Assembly (NCBI GenBank): GCA_025558095.1
Contig: JAIVFI010000002.1
Coordinates: 372,001-436,000 of the forward strand
Direction: 5' to 3'
DNA from: Hyaloraphidium curvatum
Lineage: Eukaryota; Monoblepharomycota; Hyaloraphidiomycetes; Hyaloraphidiales; Hyaloraphidiaceae
Length of the DNA stretch: 64,000 bases
The notes under the pieces are model-generated. The model had not been told where the DNA came from and searched no databases. It was given only the letters and a program-made list of their open reading frames with translations. The first letter of the stretch is position 1. Every line of letters starts with the position of its first letter. The translations under genes and the position numbers were made by a program. Below are positions 51,667 to 63,564 of the stretch, piece by piece.

Positions 51667-52719
51667 ATGCTGCGAGCGCTTGTCAGGGGCGTCCACGCTC
51701 CTGCCGGCAGGCGGACGCCGGCTCCTGCTCGCAGTGCCGCCCGCCGCTTCCTGTCGGCGGACGCCGCGGCCGCGATCAAGAGGACCCCGGCAGAGGCCGC
51801 CGCCCGCGTGGCATGCCTCCATCTGGTGCTGTCGCGCTGGGGTTTGGAGCGCACCTGGGACGCGTGGAACGGCCCCGAAGGAGGAGATCCGCGGCAGCGC
51901 GAGCTCGTGCGGAACCGCATCGCGCAGGGGTTCGACCTGCTGATGTCCAAGGTTTACTCCACCGGAGCGCACGACCGCATGACGCCCCGCGAGAAGCAGC
52001 TGATGGACTTGGACCTGGGGACGTGGTGTGCCAACAAGGAGCGCGAGGTGGAGGGACGCTGGGAATCGGCCGGCATGATCTGCTGGGCGCTGCAGCTCAC
52101 GGGGGCCGCGGTGCCGCCGTACTGGGAACCTTTCGAACGCAAGGAGCTGTTCCAGGCCACCGGGATCCAGCCGTCCGTGCCGGACAGCGTGTCGCGGTTC
52201 CTGGACGGGCGCGTGCACGCTTTCCGGCCTGCCGGAGATATCGCGGACGCTCTGCGGACAGCCGAGGTCTGGTACTGGCGTGCAAGGGCCCAGAGCGTGT
52301 GGGAGCTCAAGCGCGACGTGCTGGAACCCAGTGCAGCGGACAGTGATCCGGAGCTCGAAGCGAAAAGGAAGGAGGCTCGGAAGCGCATCCCCAAGGCGCT
52401 CAAAGATGTGGCCAACGGCATCGAAGGTGCGATCGGCCAGGCCGCGGTGCGATGCGCGGAGGACGGTCTGATCCCCAGAGAGGTCGGCGGCGACTACGGG
52501 GTCCAGGTGGCCGGCACTGGAGAGGCCGGCACCGGAGGGGCCTCCGCGTGGGCCCGCTACTCGGAGCTGGATCAAGCAAGCATCGACAAATTACGGGAGA
52601 TTGCCGAGTATCGCTGCTCGGCCCTGGGATGGCTCGCAGGCCACGAATGGGATAACGACGGCAACCTCGCGTTCGTCAGCCCGCTTTCCATTTGGCAGCC
52701 AACGGAGAATGCGACATAA
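51667..52719 (+). CDS. DUF4272-like protein with probable mitochondrial leader
   Basis: 350 residues, single exon. The first 35 residues (MLRALVRGVHAPAGRR ... AARRFLSAD) are Arg/Ala-rich and resemble a mitochondrial presequence. The body shows the pattern of DUF4272: LSPxE-like MTPREKQLMDLDLGTW, then VEGRWESAGMICWALQLTG, HAFRPAGDIADALRTAEVWYWRARAQ, and near the end YRCSALGWLAGHEWDNDG. No enzymatic function is established for the family. The gene is divergent from MMAA with a 112 bp spacer, so shared regulation is possible. Family assignment is from pattern recall only. Confidence 0.65.
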   Translation: MLRALVRGVHAPAGRRTPAPARSAARRFLSADAAAAIKRTPAEAAARVACLHLVLSRWGLERTWDAWNGPEGGDPRQRELVRNRIAQGFDLLMSKVYSTGAHDRMTPREKQLMDLDLGTWCANKEREVEGRWESAGMICWALQLTGAAVPPYWEPFERKELFQATGIQPSVPDSVSRFLDGRVHAFRPAGDIADALRTAEVWYWRARAQSVWELKRDVLEPSAADSDPELEAKRKEARKRIPKALKDVANGIEGAIGQAAVRCAEDGLIPREVGGDYGVQVAGTGEAGTGGASAWARYSELDQASIDKLREIAEYRCSALGWLAGHEWDNDGNLAFVSPLSIWQPTENAT

Positions 52720-52781
52720 CGGATCGCTCCTGCGAACACCATTCTCGCGGCTTTGCACCCAGGTCCTGCTGCCAAAGCGGA

Positions 52782-54072
52782 TCACGCTTGCAAATGCAAT
52801 TTGCCTGCTTCGGGGACGGCTGGCCTGTCGGGTATCATCGACCGATCAATCCCGTACATGTCGACGGCATCCTGGCGGGCGGGATCAGGCTTCCCTTCCA
52901 AAAGTAGGGCGGGGCACGGCACGGACAATACCTTCCAGTCGCCATAGGTCAAGTTGAATATGAGCTGCCGCTTGCCCTGCTTCGCGGCTTGCTGGTTCTC
53001 TGCCTCGTATCCCTCGTCTATCTCGTTGCTGTCCTCTAGAGCGTGCGTGAACATAGAGAGGACCAACGGATCAGCGCGCCCGTACCGATGTAAAGCAGTC
53101 CGTCCTCTTCCGATACAGCGCACCGAACCCGATCGTCGCGCACGAGAAAGGAAACGAAAAAGAGGTTCTCGACCGTCTGGCCGAACCCCCGCACGGGATC
53201 GGGGTTGCAGATGAATCTGAACAGGTCGACGGGGCCACCTGCACGATGCACCTCGTTCTTGAGGCACTTGTGCACCCCCTTGACCAGCTTGGTCGTTTCC
53301 TGAACGGACTGCTTCTCCAATTCTTCGGCGCTGACCTGTCAGGTTTCCCGGTGGGTCGCTGGCGGCATTCGCCGGGGCCGATCGCGCTCACTTCCGCCAC
53401 AACCACGGCCTCTTGGTTCCGCTTCCGCTCCCCGACCTTGCGCTCCCGTTTCTCTTTGGGTTTGACCTCCAAGGGTCCGAGCCTGTCTGGGTCAGTCGCC
53501 TGTGCGCCGGCTCCGGAGCAAACACCCACATAAAGCCCAGTGCCGGCGGACGTCGGCTGAAGGTGAACGCCACCTGGCCGGCGGCTTTCCAGTCCAGATC
53601 CGCACGGTCCCCGGCCCCATACGCGAGCTTCGCTGCCACCCGTTTGATGAAGTCTTCGACGTCGAACTGGCTGGAATCGGTGCGCAAGTTCTCCGCCTTG
53701 ACTGCCGCAATGTCCGCAATGGTCTTGAGGACCTTTGAGTCGAGAACGGCCTCCTGGGTACGCTGGACTGCAGGGAGTGCTCTAGTAACGCTTGACCCGA
53801 GACGTAGTCCCGCCACCACCTTTCTTGTGCAGCTTGTCCACGCGCCGCACGTGCGATGCAAGATCGTAGCTGTCGGCATTCAAGAGAGATTCCTTTTCGC
53901 CTGGACAGGCCGTGAGCGCGGGATAGGGGAAAGTGAAACGGGCGTCCCAACGCTCGAGGTTCTCCAGCTCCTTCCGGTAGTCCCTCCGAATCTCCCGAAT
54001 CGTCGCCTCGTCCTGAGCCGGCATTTCGGGCAGCTCTGCCGGCTCGTCGCCGGCATCGCTGTCGCGGGACAT
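52782..54072 (-). CDS. SMC5/6 complex kleisin subunit Nse4
   Basis: Kleisin that bridges the SMC5 and SMC6 heads in DNA repair. ATG 54072; the first intron, 53768-53819, joins LHKK to VQRTQEAVLDSKVLKTIADIAA, the classic Nse4 N-terminal helix. Then come FDVEDFIKRVAAKLAYG, DWKAAGQVAFTFSRRPPALGFM, KGVHKCLKNE, and the conserved C-terminal block PVDLFRFICNPDPVRGFGQT, ENLFFVSFLVRDDRVRC and RQLIFNLTYGDWKVL. The product stops at 52782. Two or three further introns lie around 53050-53100 and 53330-53520. Motif order matches human NSMCE4A. Confidence 0.88.
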
Positions 54073-54384
54073 CGGGAATGGTTCACCTCGTCACTAGCTT
54101 ATGGTGGTCTGTGTTAGCCTAACTCATACACAGTTTCCTACGGAACCCTTATCCATCCTCGGAAACTTTTCGAGTGCTAAAAGAGGTCCCTAAAAGGGTA
54201 GATCAAGCCATGATCACGATCTGTGATTCGGCTGCCCAGACGCGAACGTCCGGGAGTGTTGGTGAAGATGTCCGTTCACCAGAGCCCGGCGAGCGATCCC
54301 GATCGCGTCGCACAAGGTAAGGTGTCCGGAGAGGAAGGAAGCAATAAATAGTGTCCAGGAGGCACCCGATGAAGGTAGCGCCCT
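54073..54384. other. Gap between Nse4 and element 2
   Basis: 312 bp containing the Nse4 upstream region and the 3' flank of the element 2 Fanzor. An aataaata string at about 54342 parallels one 3' of the element 1 Fanzor (near 25195). No gene is seen and no terminal inverted repeat was identified. Confidence 0.4.
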
Positions 54385-57300
54385 TCACCGGCGGCTCGAA
54401 GGCCGGCCTCGGCTTCCCGCAGAACCACCAGGCCGGAAATCGTCGTCGTCCTCGCCGGTGTCAACAACGCGCACATTCCTCCGCGCGGCAGCGGCCCTCT
54501 TGCGAGGCCCGCCGCCCTCGGAGGCATCCGCAGCGCGCTTGGCACCCGCTGCCTTGGCCTTGCCACCCTTCGGAGGCGCCTTGGCACCGCTGGCGGGCTT
54601 GTAGCCCAGCGGCCGGGCACCGTCAAAGAGCAGCTGGTACCAGAACAGGTAAAGGATGTTGCGGGCGCTGTTGACGTCGCGGTTCCAGCGCTTGCGGCAC
54701 AGCCTGCACTCCTTGACACCCCACTTGCGGCCGTGGAGACGCCTGGAATGGCAGTCGGAGCAGTTGGCGCTGGACCCGTGCTCGTTGGTGAGGACGCCAT
54801 CGACGAGCCTGAAGACTTCGCGTCGGAAGGTGATGATGGGCGCCGAAGCATGCCCCTGGCTGTTGTGCGCGAAGACAGCTGCCCCGTACGCCAGGACCAT
54901 CTTGCCGCGCTCCTTCCCCGGTTCCTTCAGCGGATCTTTCGCGGTTTCGCGAGCCATCCACATGAGGATCTGGCGGGAGCGGAAGTAGCGCGCGAGACGG
55001 CGGCGCCTGGAAAACGGCAAGGTGTCAACGATGTTGGCTAAAGGTACCGCTCCAACGACCTACCGGAGGATCTCCTGCGCGTAGAACTGCGTGACCTCGC
55101 GGAGGCGCTTCACCACGTACTTGACGTAGGCAGCGTAGTCAAGCAGCCTCATCGACCGCGAGGTCGGAATTCCAGACTGCCACTCTGCGATGGACTGGGC
55201 CGGCTTCCCGTCCAAGGGCTTGAGCATTGTCGTCTTGAGCATCGACTGCAGCTTCTCCTCGTCCTTGACAAAGCCGGCTTTGCGGCGGTAGAGCGACGTC
55301 GAGACCCGGCGCTCGAGCTCCCAGTGCTGGATCCGGCCGAATCCCGTCTTGCCCCAGACCTGGTCCCGCTTCTCGTCCGTGGGCACGCCGTAGAACTCCA
55401 TCAAGTGGCGAGTGTGCTTCTTGGACGCCACTCGTCCCCTGAACCGGTCCCTCGGCACGGGCTCAAACTCGCGGTAGACGTCGTGCAGGGGGTTGCTGCA
55501 GCACACGACGCCGCCCGCTCGGCTGGCCCTTGCCGTCTGGTTGCACGAGTGCTCGAAGCGGACGCCGTAGATTCGGCCGGTGGAGAGCAGCCCGCCCCGG
55601 TCCTGGCGCCGGAGGAAGACGCAGCGGGTCTGGGTGCCGTCGGCGTGCTTCACAACGAGGCAGGAATCGAAGGCGGACAGGCGCTCGTTGGCGAACGCGT
55701 ACCCGCCCGACGAGTCCAGGAGCCGACGACCGAACAAGGCCACCAGCTTGATGATGCCGACGTAGAACTCGCGACGGTTCGGATCAGCGGCCATGACGGT
55801 GCGCAGTAGCTGGGGATCTCCGTCATAGACGACCCGTACGAGCTCCTTCCGAGACTGCGCATCATTGAGATCGTACTTCCTGGACAGCTCGCTCGCCCAG
55901 CTCTTGCGCGGCGCCTGCTGCGAGATGTTGAAGGCCGCATTCGCCGCGAGCTGCGCCGCACGCTCGGCCGTCCCGCTCGCCCGAGACGCAGCCGCCTGCT
56001 GCGACGCCGCCTGCCCCGACCGCTGCCGACCTGCCGCACCGGTGGCCGCCCTGCCTTTGCCGCTGGGCGGCCCCGTTCCCGAGCTCGGCCGCGGCTCCGA
56101 CCCCAGCCTCTTGCGCGGCATCTGCTTCCCCGTCCACGTCTGCGTTGTCACGTGAAGGGATACCCCGTCGCTCCGCACGATGCACCAGATGGTCTTTTCG
56201 TTGAGCGTCTCGTTGAACTTGAGAGCGGAGACGCCATCCAGCGCGCCCTTGCTGTCCCGAGAAGCCTTGCGGTTGCGCGACCGCTTGCCCGTGCGGAAGG
56301 CTTCCTGAAACCAGAAGGCCCTGTCGCGATTCATCACCGAGACTGGCGGCAGGCACCGCATCCCGGCCTTCTCGAGAACAGCACGCCAGGCGGTCATGTC
56401 GTAGGAAAACATCCGGGGAGCGAAGCCGACCGACAGCGCGAACGAGCCCGCAGGCCTCGACCTGATCCAAGCCGGCCCTTTGTCCGCACCGTTCTTGGCC
56501 GTGCTTTCAGTCTGCTTGACGCTGCCGCCGTTGATCGCCTCGTTGACCGTGACATGGCCCCTCGGCGTCTCGGCGTTGCGCTCCGTGGCCGTCTCCGCGG
56601 GGATTCCGGCCGCCTGCGCCTTGAGATGAGCTTCACGCGTCCGATCTCGCAGCTCCGCTTCGCGGTCGAAGAAGGTCACGTCGCCTTCGGCGTCCACGTC
56701 CTCCACGACCGTAGGCGCGGACAAGGATGCCGATGCGAACCCGCGCTTGGTGTACCCGTGATCGTGCTGCGTCTCGCTTCGGATCTTGTCTTTCTTGCCC
56801 TCCAGCTTCGCCGCACGCCTCGCCTCGCCCTCGCGCATGATCAGCTTGTTGTGCTGCCACCGAAAGCGCTTGTCCTGGATTGCCTGGTCCCGCTTCTGCT
56901 CGTCGGTCAAGTGCCTCCGGCGCTGCCTCCCGGTCCGTCCGCAGCACGAGTCCTCCGCATCCGAGTCGACCTCCGCGAACTCCGCGCGTGGCAGCGGCGC
57001 CTGCGGTCCGTCCACGTCCATCGCGTCGCCGTCCCCCGACCTGTCGCCCTCGCGCGACACGGCATGCCCGGCGGTGCCCCCCTGCGGCTTCGGCTTCATC
57101 CGGGGGAACTTGTCCGGGTGGTTGCGCTTGTTCAACGCCGTGCTCTCCTCCCTCACCGTCGCGTTCATGCGCTTGAGGTTGTAGTAGGCTCGGATCGCCG
57201 CGTACCACGGACGCTTCTCCAGTCCTTCGATGCCCAAGACCTTGGGGTCGGTCACGCCCGCGAGCCTTTCGGCGATGAGCTGCCGTAGCTCCGCCTCAGT

Positions 57301-57720
57301 CTTGTGCCGGAGGTGGGCCGGGGCGCGGATCTGGCCGGCGAGCGAGTTGTGCTTCTCCATGTCCGCACCGATGGGCACCAGGTAGGGGAGGATCTCGAAA
57401 GGCATATGGTGGCGATTGCAAAAGTCCATGCACCCGTATGCCTCGAAGTTGGCCTTGGTGATCGCGATGGCCTTGAGCTTGAGCGGGTCGCTGGCGTGGA
57501 GGCGCTCGAAGTCCTCCTTGCCATGCTTCTTGAACCACTCGAACTTGGACCTGTCCTCGGGCGACCAGTTCCTTTCCTGCGACAGCTTCGGCGGGAAGTA
57601 GTTGTGGAACGCCGGCAGACCCTGCTGGATTCGCAGAAGGTGTGTCCAGACGACCCAAGCAGGCCGGGGCTTGGGGACACGGCGCGCGGAGAAGGGGCTG
57701 CGCGAGTCGGCGATCTGGTC
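54385..57720 (-). CDS. Fanzor module of element 2
   Basis: Continuous from about 57715 except for the 57 nt intron 55007-55063. Upstream it carries the conserved cargo block (ITKANFEAYGCMDFCNRHHM, VTDPKVLGIEGLEKRPW), then FRTGKRSRNRKASRDSKGALD, which starts the Fanzor part. RuvC-I is MAADPNRREFYVG; AYGAAVFAHNSQGHASAP marks the RuvC-II strand; NEHGSSANC holds the relocated Glu; the zinc ribbon is CSDCHSRR and CRLCRKR; RuvC-III is WNRDVNSARNILY. A Lys/Ala/Gly-rich tail follows. Catalytic residues are intact even though upstream regions of the same element are broken. Unlike element 1, the linker between the OTU region and the Fanzor has no intron. Confidence 0.82.
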
Positions 57721-60360
57721 CGCGGATCTCGGGTCCGTAGGCATCCCGAATCCGTTCTCCGCAATAGGCAAGCGCGAGGAGGACGTCCGTGCTCGCCTCG
57801 TAAGCACGCTCCTTGCGATTCTGGTGCAAAATCGCGTCCCTGACGCTCGGAGCAATGTCGGCAAAGATGGAGCGGCGGAGGCACGGAATTGGAGCTCGGT
57901 TGCCGCCCCGCAGCCAGTACCTTCCCTCCTGCAACGCGTGCTCGAAGGATGCGACGTCCGACACGAACAGCCCGAGGCCCTCGGCGCGCTTCCACCCCGG
58001 CTTCAGCATGCCGTAGCGGCCTTCCGGCTCGGCAAGCAAGCAAACAACCATCCTCTTGCCCCGCTCCTTTTCCGGCGTCGCATCCCTGCCGGCCTTGTCC
58101 ACGATGACCTCGAAAAGGTTAGTATCCGACCTGACGATGCAGAAATCCATCGACAGCGACCCGGCGAGGATGCGGAGCGCCCCATCGTCTGCGGCAAAGA
58201 GCGCGGCGTCCGTCTTGCCGTCAAATTCCGGGTCATCCGTGCGAGACCGTCGCATCCTCGAAGCGAGCCTCTGCACCACACTGTCGGGCACCTCCGTGGC
58301 TGATGCAAAAGTCTCGAGGTTCAGGTTTGCCGCCCACTGCACGATCTCGTCCGCCGTCGATCCGCTGGCCTTGATCTTGCCGATGAGCTTCTCCAGATAC
58401 TCGTGCGCAGCCGTGCCCTTGCTGCGGCAGCCGCGCTCGAACTCATCAGCGAGGCCCGCGCGCACCTTCTTGGCCGTGAACGGCCCTCTCGGATGGCCGG
58501 CGCCGGAAAGAGCGAGAGCGATGCCTCCAAACACGTGGTTGGGACCGTCGGGCAGTTCGTGCAAGGCGGCCATGACGGCGCCCGGAGGAAGCGCTGCAGG
58601 CGGGGGGTCGATGATCGAGCTGCGCAGTTCATCCACCTCGTTCCACAGTTCCGTCGCTTCCGCCTTTTCCGGCGGATCTACCTCACTGCGCTCCTCCTTG
58701 AACACGAACAGGATGTCAAGAACCCTTTGGAGGCGGCGCACGTGGATGTCGACGATCTCGTTTTCGGCCCGGGTCCGCGCCGGCAGCGCCACGAGCTTCC
58801 GCAGCGCGGGAAGCTGCCGAGTCCGGAAGTCATCGACGAACACGCGCGCGGTGGGGACGTTGGTGACGAGGGAGTCGACATCCAGGTCCGAGTCGATGCG
58901 GAGGGACCTGTAGTCGACCTCGCCGAGGTCGGATCGCCCAAAGTTTTCCAGGGGATCCTTGCCGTTGAAGAACTCGATGGCGTACTTGACGAGCTTGCCG
59001 CCCTTCTTCGTCGGAAGCTTGACGGCGTGGAGCGCGAGCACTTGACGGATGTAGCGCTCGACCTGCTTCATGAATGTTCCGGAGATCTTGGTGGCAAAGT
59101 TGGTCCGCATCTGCTCCACAGCCCCCAACAGAGCTTCCTCGATAACCTTGTCGAACTGGAGCATGGCATCCTTCAGCCCCTCCTCGGGAATCTCGGCGTC
59201 AAAGACGGCGATTATGAGCTTCAAAAGGAGTTTGCGGAGCCGCTCGCGCTCCTTTGCCTCCTCCTCCGACTCCTTGGGACGAGGAGCACCGGCATCGGCA
59301 TCCCCCGACGCAGCCGCCTCTGCAGTCGTGGGGTTCTCGGCCGCGGGGACTTCGCCCTCCTGCACCGCGCCAACGTTGACCTCCTCGGCGTCGAGCAAGT
59401 GGTCCGCGTCGACGGCCTCCCCAGCATCAGCGCCTCCATCCGCCGCCGGATCCGCCGTCATCATATCAAACGTCTCGGCGAGGAGGTCGGCGTCCGATGC
59501 GGCGTCGTGACCTCCATTTCATCCCCGCTTTCGGAACCGTCGTCCGCGTCCGCCCCGGTGCTCGGCTCGATCTCGAGGCGGCCCGCGTCGTCGAAGAGCC
59601 CGGCCACGGTCGCCGGATCGTCCATCTCCGCCCCTGCCATTTCCACGTCCCCAGCCTCTTCTCCGTCCGAGGCGGGCTCCGCACCAGCTTCCGCCGAATG
59701 TCCGAGCGTTCCGTCGAGTCCGAGCTCCTGGCACTTCTGCGTCATATCTGGCTGCTTCGGGATGTTGCGCAGCACGGGGGCGTTGCGCGGGCGCGCGGAA
59801 CCAAGGTTTGGCGAAGGATCCTTGCCCGTCGCCCTAGCCTTGATCACGGAGTACGAAAACCTGAACAAGCAGTCCATGTCGGCCATTGCAAGGTCCTTGT
59901 GGATCCCGGGCACCTCGTACTTCTCCTCCCCGACGGGGTCCTGGATCGCGTGCAGCGTGAGCGCAGAGAGCAGGGCAGTCATGATGACAATCGGCGTGCC
60001 CTCCACGATGGTTTCCTCCAGGACCTTGAGAATGTCGTCCGCCATCTTGCTGTGCGCCTTGAACTCGCCCACGTCCAGCACGATGGTCATCATCTTCACC
60101 ATCTGGACCGCAATCTCGATCTCCTCCTCGCCCTTATTCCGCTGCCGTGCACTTTCGATCAGACGATGCGCAAAGATAAGCAGCTCCGGATGACAGGTGC
60201 ACGCCTTCTTGGCCGCCGTCGGCTTGAAGTGGCACAGCGGGCACTCCTGCCCCTTCTGCACCGGCGGCACGGGCGGTCCCAGATCGCGCCCGACCTCGAG
60301 CAGCCGCCTGCGGAGCTCCTCTCGGATGAGGAAGAAAGCAGTCGTCGAGAGGTTCTGCGG
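57720..60360 (-). pseudogene. OTU-like and acidic region of element 2, catalytically degenerate
   Basis: Two frames (60360-59512 and 59512-57720) align with element 1. The first starts LLMPQNLSTTAFFLIREELRRR, has a Cys motif CPLCHFKPTAAKKACTC and EGTPIVIMTALLSALTLHAI (compare EGTPIVIVVLLLVNCTMHLI in element 1). The second has NEIVDIHVRRLQRVLDIL, then LPDGPNHVFGGIALAL where element 1 has the catalytic GDCLFES. The Asp and Cys are replaced by Asn and His (58535-58540), and the C-terminal His block reads AEPEGRYGMLKPGW. Frameshifts near 59512 and 57715 look like single-base losses in G/C runs. Confidence 0.75.
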
Positions 60361-60391
60361 CATCAGCAGCCTGTACAGACGCGCGTCAGTG

Positions 60392-62535
60392 CTAGTCGCG
60401 CAAGCCAGCAAACGCAGGCACGCACTCGAAATCCGCCTCCGGGTGCGCCTCGACGACGTGGTCCAAGAAGTCGTCCTTCGAATTCCGAAAAGCAGTCTTC
60501 CGCGAACGCTCATCCGCATAGCAGGTTTGGCACTTCCAGTGACTCCCTTTCTCGTGCTTCGCCTGCCATTTGCGTGCGTCCGCGTCCGAGTGGAAGCCCT
60601 CGACGACGCGCAGCGTGGGTGTCTCGCCACAGAAGAAGCACGGAGCGCACTGAACACCCAGCGAGATTTGGTAGCGGTGGATGAAGCAGAACAGCTGGGT
60701 CATGTAGGAGTCCAGCTTCTTGCGGTCAGGCGTTCCGGGCTTGATGACGCTTGTCCACTGAAGAAACGACAAGGCGCCGGAAATCCGGGTCGGGTCCCGC
60801 GATCCGTAAGCCCGGAGCAAGAGAGGAACGAGGAACTCGTCGTCGCGGCCAATGCCGGCAGGCGGACCCGGGATCGCGCACGCCGTGGCGCACTCCTGCA
60901 GGGTGCGTGCCTGCGTTCGAGAGGAACATCAGGTGCTCATACCAACGCGACAGCGCGCTGCGAAACCCACGGGAACAAAGACCGGCCCCTGTGACGCCAA
61001 GGAGATGCCCCTCTGCGATGCGAGCTCGCGGAGAACGCTGAACACTTCCTTCCAGAACTGCATCTTCTCGGCAAACGATCCGGCTCGACAAGCCAGCTGC
61101 GTTCGCTTGGCGACAGGTGCCGGTGTCCCGTCCGATTGCGCCTCTCCCTGCGCGGGAGAACCGGGACCCGTACAGGGACGGGGACCTTGACATGGAGCGC
61201 GAGAAGCGACACCTCCTCGTCCGAAAGCGCGCAGAGATGATCGCCCATGTCCAAGTGCACGCTCAGGCCCAGCCTGTCCATCCCCTCACGCATCAGCTGG
61301 GTCGTCTTCTTCTTGATTTCCGCCGCGGGATGCTGCATCTTTTCCAGAACCTCGCGGAATTCAACGCGCTGCCTCGCCGCACCGCTATCGTTGCCTTCGC
61401 CGCCGAAACGGAGCACCGGGCCGAACTTCTCCAGGATGGCCCGAAGCGTCGCAATCATCGTGTCCTTTTCCGGTTCGCTCGCCGCGGCCTTCTTCTTGAG
61501 CAGAGCGGCATCGATCGCACCCAAAGCCAGGTTCTGCCGGTCCTCAGGCGCGTTTGCGAGCTCGGAAAGGAATCGTTCGCGGAAGGGACGGTTTCGGGCA
61601 TCCTTCTCGTCCTTGAGCGCGCCGAGGTGCACGCATGCGGAAAACAGCGCGTTCTGCACGGCCTGCACGTTCTTTCCGTTGCCCATGACGGAGGCAACGA
61701 CCGGAGCGGAAGAATGAGCCGAGTTGTGCACGTCCATGTCCTCGAGCTTCGTGGGCACCGAGCTGGCAGACCCAGCGCCGCTCCCTTCGTCCGAGCTTCC
61801 CTGGAGATTGAACGGCAGGCTTTTCGGGTAGAAGGGAAGGCCATCTTGTACGAGTTTGGCGGCGACGAGGAGGTACGCGTTTCGGAGGAATGGTGGCAGG
61901 CCGGCGAAGTCCTTGACTGCTGATTTCGCCAAGCCCTGCGTTTGCTCGCGCCATAACACCCGAGCACGGCGGGAACGAAAGACAGGGGATCGCTCTTGCT
62001 GATTATGCCTCCCAGAACGTTTCCCTTATCAAGGCCCCAATTCTCGACGATCTTGGCCAGGTGGGGCTTCAATCCCCTCTTGATGCTGCCGTTCGTGTCC
62101 GGGACGCCATCCATGCAAAGAGTCAAGAATTCTTCCTCAGAGACGGCTGCAGAGAGGTCCACATTGCGTCCGGCCGTAGTGGCAGCCCAGATCTGGGGCA
62201 AGAATTGGCGGGTCAGAGTGCAGTCGCACAAGGAGGCGCCCCCATCCGCGCGACCTACCCGACCCAAAAGCGCGTTCCTCGATGCCAGTCCTTCCGCCTG
62301 CACTTCAGCGCCATTTTCCTGAGCGGGAGCCGCGTGTTCGGCCTCCGGCGTGGGGTCCAACCGGTCGGGAACTGCGCCGCCCCGTGAAATGAGCCCCGCC
62401 GCCGCCGCCGCGTCCTCGCCCCTTACCGTGCTCGCTTTCGCCCTTGCAGTGCCCTGCGTCATGCTCAGCGCGGTTTCTGCACATTCTTGCTGTTCTAGAC
62501 GCGATTGTGTGTCGTTTTCGTTTTCTCTTGCTCGG
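60392..62535 (-). pseudogene. N-terminal cargo region of element 2, frameshifted
   Basis: The transposase frame continues without a stop through about 150 disordered residues into NVDLSAAVSEEEFLTLCMDG and LKPHLAKIVENWGLDKGNVL, confirming that transposase and cargo share one reading frame. The reading then shifts near 61960 (LAKSAVKDFAGLPPFLRNAYL ... VSLLALHVKVPVPVRVPV) and again near 61150. The Cys region (LFCFIHRYQISLGVQCAPCFFCGETP ... HWKCQTCYADE ... FLDHVVEAHPEADFEC) occupies 60392-60820. Homologous to 31406-33158 but much diverged. Confidence 0.7.
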
Positions 62536-62539
62536 CGAA

Positions 62540-63564
62540 TCCGATCAGCCTCTTCCTCGCTCAACCTCACGCAGTGCCGAAACGTCGGCCCCAAATCCAT
62601 CGCCGCAATTTCGGCAATCGCCCTTTCTATCGATCTGACCAGCTCCTGGACCGTGGACGGGCAGTCCTTGCGGACCCTGCTCTTGATAATCCAGAACACG
62701 TGTCCAGCAGGGTCAAACTCGGGCGATCGCGGCCTCAAATAGACAATATCCAGGCCGTTCCTGCGAGCTACTTCCTGGACTGCTTGGTAGGCCTTGCCAG
62801 TTTTCTTTTCGACGCAAGATCGGGACCCGTCGGGCCTCCGGACGGTCTGCCAGGGGGAGCCGTGGAAGCCCGCGTTGTCGGCGATGACCTTGACGGGACC
62901 AGTGCTATCGCCCGCCTTGACGGAAGGCGCAGAATCGCTCGGTGGTCATGTTGCCCTCGTAGATCACATAGGATACTATGTTGCCGCCAAAGTTGCCCTC
63001 CCTCGGCGTCATGGAGACGCACAGGCAGAGGAACAGTTTCTTCCCGCGACCGGAAGGCAGCTCGATGACCGCACGCTCTCCCTCGGAAGCATAGCCGTAG
63101 GAAAGGGGCTCGTTGATGTGGAACGACGACTCGTCGAGGGCGAGCAGGTTGCCCGACGCGGCTGCAGCCTGAATGGCCTCGTTGAAGTCGAGATGGCGCT
63201 GCGGCTGCTCCAGTCGCTCCACGTTCCTGATAGTTAGCCGCTTCCGAGTAATCTTTCGCGCCCGAAGCAGCCGCGAGACGTGCTGCTGACAGATGGAGAC
63301 GCCGAACTCCTCCTTCACAGCCCTTGCCAGCTCCTTCTGCGTCACGACGACCCTGCTCGTCGCCATCTTGACGATGAAGTCGACGACTCCAGCTGTCACT
63401 TTACGGGGTTGTGCCGAGCGTTCCCCCGACCGAGGAGCGTAGCCGTCCCGAAGGTAGTTGCGGACCATTCTCGGCGAGACCTCAACGACGGCGCCAATTT
63501 CGGCGACGCTCATCTGAGTGCGCTGCCGCAAGCGCTGGGCAACGAGGTGCTTTGCGATTGACAT
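62540..63564 (-). pseudogene. IS630/Tc1-like DDE transposase of element 2, inactivated
   Basis: ATG 63564 (MSIAKHLVAQ) starts the same helix-turn-helix as element 1. It is open to about 62915, where an 8 nt deletion relative to element 1 replaces FLESIKAGDS with a frameshift. The core keeps LLALDESSFHIN and the second Asp region, but the third catalytic residue is changed: FDPAGHVFWIIK, with Gly (codon at 62703-62705) in place of Glu. The C-terminal half reads on into the cargo frame. Confidence 0.8.

Larger units (their letters stand above)
54385..63564 (-). mobile_element. Large composite transposon 2, decayed relative of element 1
   Basis: Same order as element 1 on the minus strand: DDE transposase (63564-62540), cargo N-terminus (62530-60390), acidic and OTU-like region (60360-57720), Fanzor (57290-54385). 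Frame changes are needed near 62915, 61960, 61150, 59512 and 57715, besides real introns such as 55007-55063. The transposase DNA is about 95% identical by eye to element 1 whereas cargo protein identity is roughly 30-50%. Element ends were not found, so coding limits are given. Confidence 0.82.
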
